In this document: piece by piece, positions 1 to 8,341 of the stretch
Numbering within the stretch: position 1 is the first letter of the stretch
How the letters are laid out: every line of letters begins with the position of its first letter
NCBI GenBank assembly: GCA_937952155.1
Contig: CALFYH010000341.1
Coordinates: forward strand, 1 to 33,480
DNA from: an uncultured Saprospiraceae bacterium
GTDB taxonomy: Bacteria > Bacteroidota > Bacteroidia > Chitinophagales > Saprospiraceae
Reading direction: 5' to 3'
Length of the DNA: 33,480 nucleotides
Notes under the pieces: model-generated
What the model was told of the DNA's origin: nothing
What the model saw: only the letters and a program-made list of their open reading frames with translations
Database searches by the model: none
Position numbers and translations under genes: made by a program

Positions 1-2
1 AA

Positions 3-908
3 ATGCAAAAAGTACTATTAACTTTTTTTCTTTTTGGGGTTTTGAATTTTGCCATATCTCAAAATCAGATACAAAATCAGAAATACATAAAAGCACTTTC
101 AGAATTAAGAAGTCACATTATAGAAAAAGACAAGATAAACTTAGCTGAACTACATTTACTTTACACTTTTCTAGATTCTATTCAATGTCCTGAAGTCCTT
201 GAAATAATATATCCATCTGATTCGGAATTAAAAATTTCAAAAGCAAAACCAAATTTAGCAGTATTTTCATGCTTAAGTACATTGTTGGAGAGATACCCTT
301 ACATTAATGAAATTGATAGTATCTTGGCTTACAATAATGTGTTGATGGAATTAGTAAAGTTTGGGGTATTGGAACCGAAATATCCATTTAAAATCAAAAA
401 AAATGTTGCGTTCCTTGAAGAGTTGTCATTTTACAATATTAAACAAACTGACCAAATAGCAGAAATTGGTGCTGGGGAAGGAATTTTTTCAGCTGTTGTA
501 CACACAATAATAAATCCTAAAGTACTTTACGTCAATGAGATAGACTCAACAAATATGCAAGTATGTAAAGAAAATATACAACAATTTAATATCAAAGACA
601 CTATTGGCATTCGGTTTTCTTTCGGTAGTGATACAGATACAAACATTCCTGCTTCAAATTTAGATAAAATTATATTACGACGCACTTATCACCATTTTTC
701 CAACTATAAATCTATGTTAAAATCTATTAGAAACAATTTGAATGATGACGGAGCACTCTATATAATGGAGTCAATAAAAAAAATTTGTCCAGAAGCTATA
801 TCAAAATCTAAAATAATAAAACAGCTTACAAAAAATGGTTTTCAACTTAATAATGAAGCTACTGTAAATGACTATTACATCTTAAAATTTGTAAAGTCCC
901 ATTCCTAA
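3..908 (+). CDS. Exported class I SAM-dependent methyltransferase-like protein
   Basis: The 301-residue product starts with a Sec-type signal peptide (residues 1-20, hydrophobic core LLTFFLFGVL, ending AISQ). The first 130 residues after it are not recognised. From about residue 150 a Rossmann methyltransferase fold is visible: motif I IAEIGAGEG (152-160), an acidic strand end VNEIDS (177-182) suited to the SAM ribose, and LRRTYHHF (225-232) around the usual motif IV position. Methyl acceptor unknown. The signal peptide is odd because SAM is cytoplasmic, so the protein may be an inactive or repurposed fold, or the N-terminus may be a membrane anchor. The start is 2 nt from the window edge, but the signal peptide fits this ATG well. 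The gene is visibly more AT-rich than its neighbour and converges on cystathionine beta-synthase with a 33-nt gap. Fold confidence is good; function is open. Confidence 0.75.
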   Translation: MQKVLLTFFLFGVLNFAISQNQIQNQKYIKALSELRSHIIEKDKINLAELHLLYTFLDSIQCPEVLEIIYPSDSELKISKAKPNLAVFSCLSTLLERYPYINEIDSILAYNNVLMELVKFGVLEPKYPFKIKKNVAFLEELSFYNIKQTDQIAEIGAGEGIFSAVVHTIINPKVLYVNEIDSTNMQVCKENIQQFNIKDTIGIRFSFGSDTDTNIPASNLDKIILRRTYHHFSNYKSMLKSIRNNLNDDGALYIMESIKKICPEAISKSKIIKQLTKNGFQLNNEATVNDYYILKFVKSHS

Positions 909-941
909 ATACAAAATTAATTTCTGCTACAACAAATATTA

Positions 942-2300
942 TTACAGCGCCTGAATGATATCGTATTGGGTCAAGATGATCAGATCACCTGACAAATCTT
1001 TGGCGATAACAGCAGGTACGTTTTTCGAAATATATTTATTCAAATCCTTGACTGCAAGGTCAACTCCTACGATTGGGAATGGCTGTGCCATTATTTCGGC
1101 AACATGTTTTTCGCTGTTTTGCAATGGATTATTGAGGATAAATTCCAATATTGTACTTTCCGTAATCGAACCTTTGATCTCGTCGCCTTCCATCACTGGT
1201 AGCTGCGAGATATCCATATCTTTCATCAACTTCAATACATTTTTTACACTTTCAGTTGATGGTACAGATATAAATTTTTTATCCCTTTTGATGGTGATCA
1301 AGTCTCTGACTTTCAATTCACTATCGAGAAATCCACGCTCACGCATCCAGTCATCATTGTATAGTTTGCCCATATATCGACTACCATGATCATGAAATAA
1401 AATAACCACCACATCCGTAGATTTAAGTTGATCTTTCATTTGAAGCAATCCAGCAAGCGCAGATCCTGCACTATAACCCAACAAGATACCTTCTTCCTTA
1501 GCAAGTCTTCGGGCCGCAAGTGCAGCATCCTTGTCCGTCACCTTTTCGAAATGATCGATCAAGCTGAAATCAACATTTTTGGGTAAGATGTCTTCACCAA
1601 TACCTTCAGTAATGTAAGGATATATTTCTTTCCTGTCAAAGATGCCGGTTTCGTGGTATTTTTTGAAAACAGATCCATACGTATCTATACCCCAAACTTT
1701 CACCTCAGGATTTTGCTCTTTAAGATATTTGGCTACACCAGATACCGTACCACCTGTTCCTACACCTACGACGTAATGGGTAATTTTACCATCTGTTTGC
1801 CGCCAGATTTCAGGACCAGTGGACTCGTAGTGTGCTTGCCTGTTGGATAGATTATCGTATTGGTTGAGCCAAGCAGAGTTGGGAATTTCTTTGCTGAGTT
1901 TTTCGGCTACGGAATAATAAGATCTAGGATCTTCAGGCTCGACATTTGTAGGACATACGATGACCTCAGCACCTACAGCGCGAAGCATATCCATTTTTTC
2001 TTTGGATTGCTTGTCACTCGTCGTGAATATACACTTATATCCTTTGACGGCTGCAGCCAATGCAATACCCATGCCTGTATTGCCAGAAGTACATTCAATA
2101 AAAGTACCACCCGGTTTGATCCGGCCTTCTTTCTCGGCATCTTCCACCATTTTGAGTGCCATACGGTCTTTGGTAGAGTGTCCAGGATTGAATGTCTCGA
2201 TCTTTCCCAATACAAGACAAGGCAAGCCTTCTACAACTTTATTGAGCTTTACCATAGGTGTGTTACCAATGGTTTCCAAAATATTATTCCGATAATCCAT
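942..2300 (-). CDS. Cystathionine beta-synthase (PLP enzyme with C-terminal CBS domains)
   Basis: A 452-residue fold-type II PLP enzyme, predicted to condense serine with homocysteine to cystathionine (or act as an O-acetylserine/cysteine synthase) in the cytoplasm. Visible motifs are GNTPMVKLNKV near the N-terminus, HSTKDRMA with the PLP lysine at about residue 44, TSGNTG (71-76) for the substrate carboxylate, and the phosphate loop GTGGT (181-185). The stretches TEGIGEDILP, GYSAGSA and YMGKLYNDDWMRERGFL match cystathionine beta-synthases better than short CysK/CysM enzymes. Residues from about 335 to the end form two CBS repeats, as in human CBS; the N-terminal haem-binding extension of the animal enzyme is absent. 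A TATCTTTG element lies just upstream (2333-2340). cvpA is 99 nt upstream on the same strand. Strong call; the exact substrate pair is inferred. Confidence 0.88.
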   Translation of the reverse strand: MDYRNNILETIGNTPMVKLNKVVEGLPCLVLGKIETFNPGHSTKDRMALKMVEDAEKEGRIKPGGTFIECTSGNTGMGIALAAAVKGYKCIFTTSDKQSKEKMDMLRAVGAEVIVCPTNVEPEDPRSYYSVAEKLSKEIPNSAWLNQYDNLSNRQAHYESTGPEIWRQTDGKITHYVVGVGTGGTVSGVAKYLKEQNPEVKVWGIDTYGSVFKKYHETGIFDRKEIYPYITEGIGEDILPKNVDFSLIDHFEKVTDKDAALAARRLAKEEGILLGYSAGSALAGLLQMKDQLKSTDVVVILFHDHGSRYMGKLYNDDWMRERGFLDSELKVRDLITIKRDKKFISVPSTESVKNVLKLMKDMDISQLPVMEGDEIKGSITESTILEFILNNPLQNSEKHVAEIMAQPFPIVGVDLAVKDLNKYISKNVPAVIAKDLSGDLIILTQYDIIQAL

Positions 2301-2332
2301 GATTAATTTAGCTTAGGGTGTAAAATATTTCG

Positions 2333-2340
2333 CAAAGATA
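2333..2340 (-). promoter_or_regulatory. -7 promoter element of the cystathionine beta-synthase gene
   Basis: On the minus strand the octamer reads TATCTTTG, a full match to the Bacteroidota -7 consensus TAnnTTTG, 33 nt upstream of the ATG. No convincing -33 TTTG stands at 19-23 nt upstream, so only the -7 half is supported. It suggests the gene can be transcribed separately from cvpA. Confidence 0.5.
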
Positions 2341-2399
2341 AGATATTCTACCTTAAAATTGCTGAAATATCAGCCAAACAATCAAATTTCAAAATTTGC

Positions 2400-2963
2400 T
2401 TATTGCGGTGTGGTTGGTGGAAGTTCAGTCTTGTTCTCGCCTTTAATTCCATCCATTGCTTCTACTGTTTTGTCCCAAAATCCTTTGAAAATTGGCTTCA
2501 TTGATGTAAATATGGCTTTCCCTTTTTCGGGTAGCGGCTCCAATAAGGAATATGTGATAGACGCAGCTTTCACTTCTGGTTTGAGTACATTAAGACTATT
2601 GACCAACCAAATGGCCAGACTTAATATATAGGCAAAAAACAGTCCTTGTACTGCCCCACCAGCTATTTTATTGACAAAATTGATGTTGACAGCTTCGAGC
2701 ATATCTTCCAACTTTTTACCAACAAATCTGATGAGCGCCATCACTCCAATGAAGGTAATAACCACGCCTAGAAGGAATGAAACAGCAGGTGACGTTTTAA
2801 TAATTTCTTGTAAGATGCTTATGACAATAGGTGACAATTTTAGAGCTGCCAAGATGCCGATCACCAAAGACAATGAATCAAAAATGGTTTTTATCAATCC
2901 ACGGGTATATCCCAGATAAAAACCCAATGAGACGACGATAGCGACGATTATATCTAATAGCAT
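2400..2963 (-). CDS. CvpA family membrane protein
   Basis: A 187-residue inner-membrane protein. The start MLLDIIVAIVVSLGFYLGYTRG is typical of the CvpA (colicin V production) family: a first helix followed by a G-x-x-x-G-x-x-(K/R)G turn. About four hydrophobic helices follow, at roughly residues 4-22, 28-45, 62-82 and 103-122, with the family-like turn FVGKKLEDMLEAVNINFVNKIAGGAVQG between the last two. The C-terminal 60 residues are soluble and end in a Pro/Thr-rich tail. The molecular role of CvpA proteins outside colicin export is poorly known; links to envelope stress exist in other bacteria. The gene precedes cystathionine beta-synthase by 99 nt on the same strand. Family call is strong, function vague. 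Confidence 0.82.
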   Translation of the reverse strand: MLLDIIVAIVVSLGFYLGYTRGLIKTIFDSLSLVIGILAALKLSPIVISILQEIIKTSPAVSFLLGVVITFIGVMALIRFVGKKLEDMLEAVNINFVNKIAGGAVQGLFFAYILSLAIWLVNSLNVLKPEVKAASITYSLLEPLPEKGKAIFTSMKPIFKGFWDKTVEAMDGIKGENKTELPPTTPQ

Positions 2964-3116
2964 ATTATTCTTTTATAACACAATGATATGATTATTTATC
3001 TGAATTGAGACGTAAAATAGACAAAAAGTTGCGTTTGGGATATTGCATTCTCAATTTTATAGTTTAAAACACTTTTAATTATATTTTTTAATGCACAGCA
3101 ATTACAATAAAATCTC

Positions 3117-3124
3117 TAATTTTG
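3117..3124 (+). promoter_or_regulatory. -7 promoter element for the MliC-like lipoprotein gene
   Basis: TAATTTTG is a full match to TAnnTTTG, 64 nt before the ATG at 3189, in the 225-nt divergent gap between cvpA and the lipoprotein gene. No clear -33 TTTG is seen at the expected distance. The rest of this gap shows no other feature. Confidence 0.4.
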
Positions 3125-3188
3125 CGATTTGATATTAGGCCATTCATAGGTCATTTTTTAGAATAATATTAATGATAAATCACATAAA

Positions 3189-3806
3189 ATGAATAATAAG
3201 TTCTTGATTTTAACTTTAGTAACGTTTGTATTTATAGGTATGATATCTTGTAAAGACAAACAAACACAATCTAATCCTAGTGATATTGTCAAAAGTACGG
3301 CAGTCAACAAAGATGGACAGAAGTTAGAAATGACATTTGACAATGCAAAAGGTACGGCAACTGTCCAATACAACGGAGAGACCATAGATCTCATTACTGA
3401 TAATCCTGCATCAGGAATAAGTTACAAAAACGACAATTACCAATTGATGGGCAAAGGCGAATATGTTGAATTTTCAAAAGATGGAAATCTAATTTTCAAA
3501 AGCGATGATCCATTTCACGCAGAACAATCTGGAAATAATGATGACCAATGGTGGATGGATCAACATTTAATAAATGGTGCACCAATTAGTAAGAATCCTG
3601 AAGAAGGTGGTGAAAGCTTCTTGAAGATCAATGCTGACAGCACAGCAGAGTATAAAGTTGGTGATATTGTTAATACCATGACTTGGACCAAAGAAAATCA
3701 TGCCTTAATATTAAAGGACAAAGTTTCAGGAAAAACGTTAAAATTTAAGATAACTAATAATACCTTGGTCGATGAATTTAGTCAATCATGGTTTGTAAAA
3801 AAGTAA
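3189..3806 (+). CDS. Lipoprotein with MliC-like and lipocalin/META-like halves
   Basis: A 205-residue lipoprotein: hydrophobic signal, then lipobox FIGMISC with Cys21 as the lipidated residue. Residues about 38-105 resemble the MliC/PliC lysozyme-inhibitor domain: a G-x-x-L-x-x-x-F strand, the loop NPASGISY with Ser75, and GKGEYVEF with Lys89. The 14-residue Ser-Lys spacing equals that of the two inhibitory residues in Pseudomonas MliC as I recall them. Residues about 118-205 form a second beta-rich domain (WWMDQHLINGAPI, FLKINADSTAEY, MTWTKENHALILKD, ending FVKK) that looks like the lipocalin-like/META class common in Bacteroidota lipoproteins. Likely in the periplasm or on the outer membrane. 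It converges with the hydrolase gene with a 4-nt gap. The lipoprotein call is strong; lysozyme inhibition is an inference from motif resemblance. Confidence 0.7.
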   Translation: MNNKFLILTLVTFVFIGMISCKDKQTQSNPSDIVKSTAVNKDGQKLEMTFDNAKGTATVQYNGETIDLITDNPASGISYKNDNYQLMGKGEYVEFSKDGNLIFKSDDPFHAEQSGNNDDQWWMDQHLINGAPISKNPEEGGESFLKINADSTAEYKVGDIVNTMTWTKENHALILKDKVSGKTLKFKITNNTLVDEFSQSWFVKK

Positions 3807-3810
3807 AATC

Positions 3811-4806
3811 CTAAATAACAGGCTTTAAACCCAAAATTTCTTCAGCAAATCGAAAGGTTTCATTTCTGATGTTGTCTATATCGGCTGACATGATGTGTGA
3901 TGAAATCACGTGATTGCCTGCATTGGGAAATGCAATTTTCCTTTTGCTAGTTGCAGGTGTTCCTATTTGATCATAAAAATCAAGCATGCGGGCAACAGAC
4001 ACCACTTTATCCTGATTATTCTCGTCTTTATAGTAATACCCCAAAAAAACAGGCACTTTGATTTTCTGGAATGTTTCAGGATTCATGAATTCGTTAATGA
4101 GTGCTTTAACCGCAAAGATGCCATTGGTATGATAGATAGAATTCCAATATTTTTGAGCTTCAGGTTTATAATCGATTCGGTTATAATTACCATCCAATAC
4201 GAAGGTTGATATCTTTTTTCCCCATGGGTACATTAACATTGCGGACATTGGGTCATATATGTCAATATTTGGAGAATACATGATCATACCATGAATATCA
4301 TCTCCTGCCGCTGCAAGAATTGCCGAAAGTGTACCACCTGTAGAGCAGGACATTACGATCACTTTATTGCCCAATTTTTTCCCAATGTCAAGGGCATCCT
4401 CTGCAGATTGTAGATAGTTATCTGGAGTAAGATTCACAAAAGAATTGGTATCAACTCTACCATGATCTTCCAATCTAGCCAAAAGCAAATTCATCCCATA
4501 TCGCTTGGCAAAATCCGAATGCAAAGGCGCTCCTTCTTCCTGACTTGCTGAAAATCCGTGCAGATATACAACAGCATATTCAGTCTTTTGATGCAATGAA
4601 TCAGCCCAAACAATTCTTGCTTCATTGTTTGGTTTAATATCTGCAATTTTTTGTTCACCTGCAGCAATCAAACTATCCAAATCTGTTATGTTTGCTTGTA
4701 CTTCTGTATCCAAAATTTTTGGCGATTCAAATTTGACTCTGGGGCCAATTGCGTATACAAAAGCACAAATAGCAAAAAATGCAAATAATATTTTTATAAT
4801 CTTCAT
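3811..4806 (-). CDS. Alpha/beta hydrolase, membrane-anchored or exported
   Basis: A 331-residue alpha/beta hydrolase with an N-terminal hydrophobic segment (residues 1-20) that is either an uncleaved anchor or a signal peptide. Visible fold landmarks are VVYLHGFSASQEEG (oxyanion loop HGF, about 79-92), the nucleophile elbow MSCSTGG with Ser155, an acidic loop YYKDENNQDKVV, and the catalytic histidine in FPNAGNHVISSH. The elbow reads S-x-S-x-G, so the first glycine of the usual G-x-S-x-G is a serine. Substrate unknown; carboxylesterase or lipase-like activity is plausible. It starts 9 nt after coaE on the same strand and so probably belongs to the penicillin acylase-coaE cluster. Confidence 0.82.
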   Translation of the reverse strand: MKIIKILFAFFAICAFVYAIGPRVKFESPKILDTEVQANITDLDSLIAAGEQKIADIKPNNEARIVWADSLHQKTEYAVVYLHGFSASQEEGAPLHSDFAKRYGMNLLLARLEDHGRVDTNSFVNLTPDNYLQSAEDALDIGKKLGNKVIVMSCSTGGTLSAILAAAGDDIHGMIMYSPNIDIYDPMSAMLMYPWGKKISTFVLDGNYNRIDYKPEAQKYWNSIYHTNGIFAVKALINEFMNPETFQKIKVPVFLGYYYKDENNQDKVVSVARMLDFYDQIGTPATSKRKIAFPNAGNHVISSHIMSADIDNIRNETFRFAEEILGLKPVI

Positions 4807-4815
4807 TTTATAACT

Positions 4816-5412
4816 TTAAATTTTGCTGATTTTTTTATGAATTTCCCACACCTGAGGAATAATCGGTTTAATGCCATCATTGACTATCACGTAATCAGCC
4901 ACTTTTACTTTTTCTGATTCAGCCATTTGACTTTTAATTTTTTTTGTTACTTCTTCATTGCTCAATCTATCCCGCTTCATTACCCTTTTGATTCGGATAT
5001 TTTCTGGACAAGTCACTACAATTATTACATCTAGTGATTTGTAACTTCCGTTTTCTACCAGTAAGGCTGCTTCTCTAATGATATATGGTGGATTGAGGTC
5101 GGCCCTAATTTGCTGAGTCCAACGATCTGCATCAGTCTGTACCGCAGGATGGACGATTTGATTTATCGCTAACAACAAACTCTTATCAGAAAAAATCTTG
5201 GACGCTATAAACTTCCGGTTCAATTTCCCATTGGCATGATAAGATTCGTCGCCAAGGACTGCTTTGATCTGTTGCTTGACAGAAGCATGAGATGACATGA
5301 TCTTTTTGGCTTGAATATCCGCATAATAAATAGGAATATCCAATGATTCGAAGATTTGACAAATGGTGGTTTTCCCAGATCCAATACCTCCTGTGATACC
5401 GACCTTTTTCAT
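4816..5412 (-). CDS. coaE: Dephospho-CoA kinase
   Basis: A 198-residue cytoplasmic kinase that phosphorylates the 3'-hydroxyl of dephospho-CoA with ATP, the last step of coenzyme A synthesis. It opens with KKVGITGGIGSGKTT, the CoaE P-loop (residues about 8-15), followed by the family strand IPIYYADIQAKKIM, the stretch IREAALLVENG in the core, and the late VTCPENIRIKRVMKRD lid region with its arginines. The length is standard. The start overlaps the stop of the upstream 120-residue membrane protein by 4 nt (ATGA), so the two are translationally coupled. Another CoA gene, coaX, is present elsewhere in the window. Very confident. Confidence 0.95.
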   Translation of the reverse strand: MKKVGITGGIGSGKTTICQIFESLDIPIYYADIQAKKIMSSHASVKQQIKAVLGDESYHANGKLNRKFIASKIFSDKSLLLAINQIVHPAVQTDADRWTQQIRADLNPPYIIREAALLVENGSYKSLDVIIVVTCPENIRIKRVMKRDRLSNEEVTKKIKSQMAESEKVKVADYVIVNDGIKPIIPQVWEIHKKISKI

Positions 5413-5771
5413 TTCTGAGTTGTATTTTGTACAGATAATGCTCTCGTCCAGCTACCTAAAAAGCCACCAAGTCCACCTATCAAACCACCTGTAATCCCTG
5501 TTAAGAAATAAACAGCTGAAGTGGAAATCTGTCCAAACATCGAAGCAAGTAATGAAGAAACTGGTACGTCAAAATTTTGATCGGCCAAATATGCTTTCGC
5601 AATCCACAATGCCAAAACTCCTAACGTTCCGACACCGAATGCAGCCCATTTATTAGATAAAAAGATATAACACACCACAAAGGAAACAACGCCAACAATC
5701 CACCAAGGTAAAAAATATTGGCAAATCAGTGATCCCAGAACCACATATATTATTGATAAAATTATTTTCAT
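5409..5771 (-). CDS. Small polytopic membrane protein, function unknown
   Basis: A 120-residue, strongly hydrophobic protein with about four predicted membrane helices (roughly residues 2-22, 24-42, 45-63 and 85-107). The last one is glycine-rich (GITGGLIGGLGGFLGSW), which suggests close helix packing. A hydrophilic tail ends in NTTQK. I do not recognise a family. It overlaps the upstream penicillin acylase gene by 4 nt (ATGA) and the downstream coaE by 4 nt, so all three are almost certainly cotranscribed and coupled. A real gene by context; function unknown. Confidence 0.72.
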   Translation of the reverse strand: MKIILSIIYVVLGSLICQYFLPWWIVGVVSFVVCYIFLSNKWAAFGVGTLGVLALWIAKAYLADQNFDVPVSSLLASMFGQISTSAVYFLTGITGGLIGGLGGFLGSWTRALSVQNTTQK

Positions 5772-8197
5772 TTTTTCGGATTTAGAATGACAGATTGGGT
5801 TTTATTTTTGGAGAGATCTTCTGGTTTGGCATATAGATTCAAGGAATAATATTCACCTTTTCTCCATGCTTCGATCATATTTTTATAATATTTGCTCGCA
5901 GGATTCCCAGATTGCCCACCGGGATATACAGCATTGCCCTTGACTTTGTCTTCAAGGCTTATCACCATTCTCCAACTCGGCCCGAAAGAAAATCCAGTAG
6001 CATTGATCGCATCAGGGCAACCATCCACTGCAATATCCATCTCAGAAAACGCAGGCAATCTTGTCAAATGATAAATGTGTAAAGGTTTGTATTTGCCCCA
6101 TTTAATAGGTTCTCCATCATTTTTCCTTTTGATAAAATCTTCTATTGATTCTTTGACAGACTTGACGATGATATCTTTGGCATTTTCTTTATTTCCAGTG
6201 GTTTTATTATCAAAATATTTATTATCGGGCTCAGATTGTATCAATTCGAGCAATCTCCATGCTTCAGGATAATTAACATCGTTGTTTTGTTTAAGAACCT
6301 GAATTTCGTCCCACGTATTTTCTACAAGTTTCTTATACAAGAGATCAAAAAGTACTGGCATCTCAGCATTTGCTTTGTATTGGAAATCCCAAGCCATCAA
6401 TTGATCGTATATAGTTCTATGCCCAGCTGGCAAATCTTCTTTTTTGACCATCGCTTTTATTACATTGATATAATCAGAAGCTTTGTAAGAAAATGCATCT
6501 TGTTGCATCTCATGCATTTGTTCAGGAGAAATAGCATTCATATTTGTCAACTTGTCGTTGATGCTTCGATTTCGGTACCGCTCAAATTTTCCTGTAAAAT
6601 AATATGGATAAGTCTTGTCTGCACTTACTTGATTTGCGGAAGCAATAAATCCTCTTGATGGATTGATGATTTGAGGGTTTTGATTCTTGGGAATCCAATC
6701 GCTCCATCCATTCACTGATTTATTGCCATTTTCGACAAATCTACCATCTTGGTCATACTTTGCAGGGAAACGACCATTTACACGCATGGCGATGTCTCCA
6801 TCTTTTGCGGCAAAACCAAAATTTTGAGCAGGTGAGATATATTTATTGGTGGCCTTTTGGTATTCATCATAATTTTTGCAAGCCATAGCATCTATAAATA
6901 CATTAAACTCATCGGTGTCAGGTTCAACATGGCAGATCCATCTGAGTGCCAAGTCAGTCCTTTTATCGGTTGTTGCTTTGAAAATTGGTCCCCAATGTGT
7001 GTATTTTACCGTGTCAATAATCGAAGTTCCACCTTTGACTTTGACTTCTTCTATTCGATAGGTAACCTCTTTCTCTTTGCCATCAAGCATATATTTTGTT
7101 TTCTCTGGATTGGTCCATTCTATGGCAAAAACATCTTCTACATCTTGACCCACATTGGTTTCGCCCCAAGCAATGTGCTCATTAAATCCGATCATAATAC
7201 CTGGAAATCCAGGGAAAGAGACGCCATATGCATTAAATTGTGGCGTATGAATATGTACTTCAAACCATACCGATGGCAATCCTAAACTCAGATGTGGATC
7301 ATTGCAGAAAATTGGATTACCTGTCGATGTTTTGGATCCACTGATTCCCCAAGAATTACTTCCAATACCTTTATTTCTGTTTTCATTGTATTTATTTGAG
7401 ATCGGTTTGCGATATAGTGACAAAGTATCTAAAGGCTTGCCACGAAGGCTGTCAAATTGAAAATTTGTGCCTTGAGGAATTACCGGATTTTCAATTTTTT
7501 GGTGTTCAGGATATAGATGATTGAAATCTTTTTTACCCAAATAATATAGCAGGTTAGTATTTTCGATATCATCATTTCTCCCAGCAAGGACCAAGGACAT
7601 TTGTTTAAAGACAAGCGCCGATTTTAAAGCTGTCCAAGTCGATGGTTTGAAATCAAAAAGCTTGTATTCCATAGGCAAATCAGCTTGGCTAAGACTATTG
7701 ATATATGCATTGACTCCATCCACGTATCTGAAAGATGATGCAAAACGATCAGCTTTTTCCCAACCTTTAACTGCATTTTCAGCAGCGTATTTCATACCTC
7801 TTCGCCTTCTTTCGAGATCGATCTCTATGGTTTTGGGCCCTATTATTGATGACAATTCACCAGCAGCGGCCATCGCGAGAAATTCCATTTGAAAAAGTCT
7901 GTTTTGGGCTTCAGCATACCCTTGTGCAAATAGGGCATCTTCGATATTTTGGGCATAAATATGTGCTACTCTTCGGTCATCATATATGATCTGCACCTTG
8001 TCTTTTAGACCGTTTGCTTCTATGGTTATATCCTTTATTTCGCTGCGTGTATCAGATGTCCATATTCCGTTGAATGGATTCAAGAATTTTCCCAGCGGTG
8101 GCAATGGATCTTTTCCAAGGTGAATATTCCCATTAAGAAATAATACCAACAAAATGGTTACAAACATTGTCAAAACATATAAAAACTTTTGCGTCAT
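5768..8197 (-). CDS. Penicillin acylase family protein (Ntn hydrolase)
   Basis: An 809-residue precursor of the penicillin/cephalosporin/acyl-homoserine-lactone acylase family. It has an N-terminal hydrophobic signal or anchor (residues about 4-22). The alpha chain contains VQIIYDDRRVAHIYAQN and ALFAQGYAEAQNRLFQMEF, both typical. The autocatalytic cleavage site should be Gly279-Ser280 in GIGSNSWGISG, making Ser280 the beta-chain N-terminal nucleophile; NDPHL and GFNEHIAWGETN further on are beta-chain motifs. The substrate cannot be read from sequence: amides with an acyl side chain, including beta-lactams or acyl-homoserine lactones, are family possibilities. Localisation is periplasmic. First gene of a tightly overlapped cluster ending with coaE and a hydrolase. 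A -7 element is seen at 8241-8248. Confidence 0.92.
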   Translation of the reverse strand: MTQKFLYVLTMFVTILLVLFLNGNIHLGKDPLPPLGKFLNPFNGIWTSDTRSEIKDITIEANGLKDKVQIIYDDRRVAHIYAQNIEDALFAQGYAEAQNRLFQMEFLAMAAAGELSSIIGPKTIEIDLERRRRGMKYAAENAVKGWEKADRFASSFRYVDGVNAYINSLSQADLPMEYKLFDFKPSTWTALKSALVFKQMSLVLAGRNDDIENTNLLYYLGKKDFNHLYPEHQKIENPVIPQGTNFQFDSLRGKPLDTLSLYRKPISNKYNENRNKGIGSNSWGISGSKTSTGNPIFCNDPHLSLGLPSVWFEVHIHTPQFNAYGVSFPGFPGIMIGFNEHIAWGETNVGQDVEDVFAIEWTNPEKTKYMLDGKEKEVTYRIEEVKVKGGTSIIDTVKYTHWGPIFKATTDKRTDLALRWICHVEPDTDEFNVFIDAMACKNYDEYQKATNKYISPAQNFGFAAKDGDIAMRVNGRFPAKYDQDGRFVENGNKSVNGWSDWIPKNQNPQIINPSRGFIASANQVSADKTYPYYFTGKFERYRNRSINDKLTNMNAISPEQMHEMQQDAFSYKASDYINVIKAMVKKEDLPAGHRTIYDQLMAWDFQYKANAEMPVLFDLLYKKLVENTWDEIQVLKQNNDVNYPEAWRLLELIQSEPDNKYFDNKTTGNKENAKDIIVKSVKESIEDFIKRKNDGEPIKWGKYKPLHIYHLTRLPAFSEMDIAVDGCPDAINATGFSFGPSWRMVISLEDKVKGNAVYPGGQSGNPASKYYKNMIEAWRKGEYYSLNLYAKPEDLSKNKTQSVILNPKK

Positions 8198-8240
8198 GCT
8201 GTGTCCTTTATTTTGGGGATAATGATAAGAAAAATTACAA

Positions 8241-8248
8241 CAAATTTA
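8241..8248 (-). promoter_or_regulatory. -7 promoter element of the penicillin acylase cluster
   Basis: On the minus strand it reads TAAATTTG, matching TAnnTTTG, 43 nt upstream of the acylase ATG and downstream of the terminator at 8280-8318. No good -33 element is visible. Its position between a terminator and the first gene of a coupled cluster supports it as the cluster's promoter. Confidence 0.5.
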
Positions 8249-8279
8249 ACATTTATTTTTTCAGAAACTGCATTAAACA

Positions 8280-8318
8280 AAAAATCCAAAGTCTCTCCTT
8301 GTGAAACTTTGGATTTTT
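8280..8318 (-). terminator. Intrinsic terminator after the TPR lipoprotein gene
   Basis: A 13-bp perfect inverted repeat, AAAAATCCAAAGT (8280-8292) and its complement (8306-8318), with a 13-nt loop. On the minus strand the right arm runs into ATTTTTTGTTT, giving a U-tract. It sits 23 nt beyond the stop of the TPR lipoprotein gene and before the penicillin acylase promoter. The arms also carry A/T runs on the other side, so it may work in both directions. Confidence 0.8.
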
Positions 8319-8341
8319 ATTGGTTTGACCTACTTTAATTA

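Noticed and set aside
2396..2404. TTTGCTTAT, a half-site of the satD operator, at the end of cvpA
   Set aside because: Only a single half-site with no inverted partner, inside a coding end; expected by chance in A/T-rich DNA.
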